Positions 61,512 to 64,000 of a stretch of 64,000 nt of DNA are shown here, in pieces (within the stretch, counting starts at the first letter, position 1; each line of letters begins with the position of its first letter). A model generated the notes under the pieces. It searched no databases, was not told the DNA's origin, and saw nothing but the letters and a program-made list of their open reading frames with translations. Position numbers and translations under genes: made by a program. The stretch lies in NCBI GenBank assembly GCA_026398275.1, contig JAPLTF010000067.1:40329-104328 (forward strand), in the 5' to 3' direction. The DNA comes from Verrucomicrobiota bacterium (GTDB lineage: Bacteria > Verrucomicrobiota > Verrucomicrobiia > Chthoniobacterales > Terrimicrobiaceae).

Positions 61512-61797
61512 GCCGGGCACGTCAATCCTGGCGGCTGTAGCTTGGATCGGGTTGCCGGCCAGTGCACGTCGCACGCGTCGGCAGGGAAGGCTCTTGCTGC
61601 TGGGCGGCCGGTTGTGGGAGGCGCCCCCTCGGGTCTGCCGGATGCGGCAAGCACAAGGAAATGAACGGGCTCCCGATCAAGCCGGGAACGAAGTGCCGGG
61701 CGAAGATCCCGTTCGCGGCGCGCAGAATCAGCGAATCCCTAATTTGGGTTGAATCCTCCTAGAGCGAACGCGGGATCTCGAGCATTATGGTACAAGT

Positions 61798-62562
61798 ATG
61801 TCCGCGGCACCGATATCACCAGGCGAACCGGCATTATCGACTGCCCAGCCGATGCTCCGCCCCGGCGACCCGGCTTCGGCCGGGTCGCGCTCGACCGCTC
61901 GTTCCGCATTCACCCTCATCGAACTGCTGTCGGTGGTCGCCATCCTGGCGGTGCTGGCAGCGCTGCTGCTGCCTGCCACATCGAGGGTTCGCGCCGGGAC
62001 CGACCAAGCCCGCTGCGCCGCCAACCTCAAACAGCTTTTCATCGCCGTGCAGAACTACGCCTACGACCACGGCGGCTCGATACCCTCCGCGGACTTTGGA
62101 CCTTCGGACAATGAGGGAGGCCCCATGGACAACTGGTTGGTCGCGCTGCTTCCCTACACTAACGTCTCGATTTGGGAGACCGACAATGTGTTCGCCTGTC
62201 CCGCCGCGCGCAAGGAATACAAAGCGGACACCTTCACCCCCACTTACGGCTACAATGCGGGTTTGCGCACAGTCAACGCGCCCAAATCCGAAAGCCAGAT
62301 TCGCATGGTGAACATCCAGTCACCCGCCCGGACGTGCCTGATCATGGATGGAAAGAATGCATGGGAGGGTCAGAGCATCCCCCCCAGTGCATACTGGAAT
62401 TGGCGGGTCTACGGGAACCCCGGATCGCACCCGACCCCGCGCGACTTCGTCCACAACAGCAAGGCGAACGTCCTCTTCTGCGACGGTCATATCGAGTTGC
62501 TCGCCGCCGAAGAGATTCCAACCCTAGACAGCGAGCCGTTCTGGAATCCGAGAGGCAACTAG
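61798..62562 (+). CDS. Prepilin-type N-terminal cleavage protein (pseudopilin-like)
   Basis: The 254-residue protein has a leader of about 37 residues ending in the prepilin motif [27 protein letters not shown] long helix and a globular part follow, with YGYNAG, a '[11 protein letters not shown]' block and [19 protein letters not shown] near the end. This is the layout of the abundant planctomycete/verrucomicrobial type-II-secretion-like proteins with a C-terminal DGH motif. Prepilin peptidase would cut before F. Role unknown, probably extracellular. ATG 61798 gives a long leader; ATG 61852 is an alternative. Confidence 0.85.
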   Translation: MSAAPISPGEPALSTAQPMLRPGDPASAGSRSTARSAFTLIELLSVVAILAVLAALLLPATSRVRAGTDQARCAANLKQLFIAVQNYAYDHGGSIPSADFGPSDNEGGPMDNWLVALLPYTNVSIWETDNVFACPAARKEYKADTFTPTYGYNAGLRTVNAPKSESQIRMVNIQSPARTCLIMDGKNAWEGQSIPPSAYWNWRVYGNPGSHPTPRDFVHNSKANVLFCDGHIELLAAEEIPTLDSEPFWNPRGN

Positions 62563-62981
62563 TAGAAACCGGATCAAACCCGGTATCCGCCACCGCCGTT
62601 CCAACCGCGCCGCTCCAATCGCCGCCGCCGTATTGCCAAACCAGCAGGCACAAAACCCGGTGGTGAGACGGATTTCATGCAAATCCATTGAATCGGGCTG
62701 GCTGTTTTCCTCATGTCAGCGCTCTGAGGCAGAGAAAATGACGCGCGAACTGAGGGATTCCGCCGCGTCGGGCAAATGAAAACCACCACGCCAATCTCTC
62801 GAAATATCGTGCGTTACAGCCCGGTTTTTTGACTCTGTTCGGTGCGGAAAATGGTGGTTTTTGAGATAGTCTTGGGCAAATCATCAAATTTCCACTGAAA
62901 GCCGGGACAGGTGGAAAGATTCTTCGCACCCATGTCAATAGGCAAGGCCCCTGCTACGCGCGGCGATTCACAGACCCGCCA
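62563..62981. other. 419-base gap without a recognised gene
   Basis: This lies between two convergent prepilin-like genes. It holds a small hairpin right after the first stop (ACCGG / CCGGT at 62568-62584, no T tract) and a longer inverted repeat (AAAACCACCA at 62779-62788 with TGGTGGTTTT at 62852-62861). A short minus-strand frame (62711-62938) reads like noise. I see no RNA gene or repeat family here. It could hold degraded sequence or transcription stop signals. Confidence 0.5.
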
Positions 62982-63815
62982 TCAAGGATCCGGGAGGAAG
63001 TAGCGCCGCCGGGTCGCCTGGTCCATGTTGGCCACATCGAGCTTTTCCACATGCCAGTCCGCGAAGAGCGAAGCCGCACCGCCAGCATTGCGCGGTTGAG
63101 GGCCGCTTGTTGGATTATACCCATTTTCGGCAAAATATTTTCCGTCAATAAACCAACAACTGGACCAGCCAACTTCTGCCGCACTGCAGCAGATGACCTT
63201 TCCACTAGGATGGGAGATGCTCGTTACGGGCACCCCCAGCCTGCTGCCAAACTGCGACAGGCAGTCATCCGCACCCGGCAGGATGGCCGCGTTGACCCCG
63301 AAATCTCCCATTGGGTGCCGCGGCAAAGGATTTCCATCGACGCAGGGATCGTAAAAGCAATCCGGCAAGGGACGCGTTGAGGATTGGGGCGCTTGGCCAA
63401 ATTTGTATCCGGCGTATTCAGCCAAAGTGCGTTGGAAAAACACAAGTCCGGGCGGGTTGCCAAAATAGGCCCCCCAATCGATGTAACAAGGGATCCGGTT
63501 GTTGTTCTCCCCGGCATAGGAGGCCGCCATCATGCCGATCTGCCTGAGGTTCGACACCGTCCTGACCGATTTCGCGGCGCGGGTGGCGGACTTGATGATG
63601 GGAAAAGCGATGGCGGCGAGGATCGCGATGATGACGATGACCACAAGCAGTTCAATGAGGGTGAAGCCTGTCTGGGTCACAAGGTGGGGTCCTTTGCGAG
63701 CCTGTGCCCGTCGCTGGGACGATCCCGGACGCGCCCCTGCCGAAAATTCAGCCCGGCAGGCCTCCAAGCCGATGCAAAATAATCTGACGGGCAGGAGGGG
63801 ATGGGATGTTTTCAT
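62982..63815 (-). CDS. Prepilin-type N-terminal cleavage protein (pseudopilin-like)
   Basis: The 277-residue product contains the prepilin motif TQTGFTLIELLVVIVIIAILAAIAFP at about residues 46-71. It continues with TVSNLRQIGMMAASYAGENNNRIP and ends with AASLFADWHVEKLDVANM, the standard layout with a C-terminal D(G/W)H motif. The listed ATG at 63815 gives an unusually long leader; a GTG just before TQTGFTLIEL (about 63680) would give a short typical leader and is plausible. Extracellular pseudopilin-like protein of unknown role, divergent from the next gene. Confidence 0.85.
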   Translation of the reverse strand: MKTSHPLLPVRLFCIGLEACRAEFSAGARPGSSQRRAQARKGPHLVTQTGFTLIELLVVIVIIAILAAIAFPIIKSATRAAKSVRTVSNLRQIGMMAASYAGENNNRIPCYIDWGAYFGNPPGLVFFQRTLAEYAGYKFGQAPQSSTRPLPDCFYDPCVDGNPLPRHPMGDFGVNAAILPGADDCLSQFGSRLGVPVTSISHPSGKVICCSAAEVGWSSCWFIDGKYFAENGYNPTSGPQPRNAGGAASLFADWHVEKLDVANMDQATRRRYFLPDP

Positions 63816-63917
63816 GTTCGTTCAAGTCAGTGTGAAACATTTCGGGCAGGGGGTCGGCGGTGGGTGCAGGACAAATTTCTTCATGCATTTTGAATTCCGT
63901 CTTTTTTTGTGTTCAAG

Positions 63918-63937
63918 AGATATACTTTAGTATATCT
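63918..63937. promoter_or_regulatory. Palindromic operator-like site in a divergent intergenic region
   Basis: A perfect inverted repeat, AGATATAC-TTTA-GTATATCT (8-base arms, 4-base spacer), lies 7 bases before the GTG start of the gene at the right edge and about 100 bases upstream of the divergent prepilin gene. Its position over the start region suggests repression, probably autoregulation if the right-edge gene is a regulator. Confidence 0.55.
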
Positions 63938-63944
63938 TTTTTCC

Positions 63945-64000
63945 GTGAACACAGAAAAAAACCTTCTTCAGCAACTTGCCGCCTTCCAACAGATGGAGCG
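63945..64000 (+). CDS. Start of an unknown protein (partial)
   Basis: A GTG at 63945 opens a frame reading MNTEKNLLQQLAAFQQMER up to the window edge. The sequence is helical and charged, but 18 residues do not identify the family. The palindrome just upstream and the divergent layout would fit a DNA-binding regulator of the sugar or prepilin genes (inference only). Confidence 0.45.
   Translation, partial: MNTEKNLLQQLAAFQQME

Noticed and set aside
62711..62938. Minus-strand 75-residue frame in the gap between the prepilin-like genes
   Set aside because: Composition and lack of any motif or ribosome binding site suggest noise.

Overview
The window is a contiguous, GC-rich (about 60%) bacterial chromosome segment, densely packed, with many 4-base ATGA/GTGA start-stop overlaps. 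Several features together suggest a member of the Verrucomicrobiota (inference, not proven by a marker gene): PEP-CTERM-tagged secreted proteins, prepilin-type N-terminal cleavage proteins whose C-terminal half ends in a 'DGH/DWH' motif, a four-helix-bundle-suffix protein, DUF1015 and DUF2339 proteins, and a large sugar-utilisation locus. No rRNA, tRNA, CRISPR array or prophage was seen.

Layout. 1-6.8 kb: end of an unknown coiled-coil gene, acetyl-CoA carboxylase accB-accC, a double ABM-domain membrane protein, a DEDDy exonuclease, a WHITE/ABCG-type ABC transporter (minus) and a CBM9-like protein. 6.8-15.1 kb: a DUF2339 membrane protein, a CtpA-type protease, tsaD, a secreted thioredoxin-fold protein, a truncated four-helix-bundle-suffix gene beside an unknown gene (both minus), a HAD hydrolase and a DUF1015 protein. 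15.1-22.7 kb (minus): a complete branched-chain amino acid ABC system (livJ-H-M-G-F) and an Mla-type lipid transporter (mlaE-F-D). 22.8-25.8 kb: a CDF cation exporter behind a striking 38-bp palindrome, and a two-component system preceded by three 11-bp-spaced direct repeats.

25.9-33.5 kb (minus) looks like a metal and oxidative stress block: XRE regulator, N-terminally short rubrerythrin, DUF2231 protein, then a translationally coupled series of response regulator, sensor kinase, P1B-4-type metal ATPase, bestrophin-like membrane protein and a secreted GH26-like glycosidase. 33.6-52.3 kb is mostly housekeeping: ppk1, a GHMP sugar kinase coupled to a galU-like uridylyltransferase, a K+-independent H+-pumping pyrophosphatase, a beta-CASP nuclease, pyrG, mtnA, a phosphohexomutase, katG and a YifB/ComM AAA protein.

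52.3-64 kb is the accessory part: an IS4-type transposase remnant, an AraC regulator, an MFS sugar transporter, a broken glycosidase, a raffinose-synthase-like GH36 enzyme and a beta-helix GH110-like enzyme. Then come two tandem paralogous secreted proteins, one with an intact PEP-CTERM tail and one whose tail has slipped out of frame, and two divergently regulated prepilin-like proteins. The MFS gene and the broken glycosidase share a duplicated 113-bp leader. Together these genes look like an inducible galactoside/oligosaccharide uptake and degradation locus that has been eroded by rearrangement.
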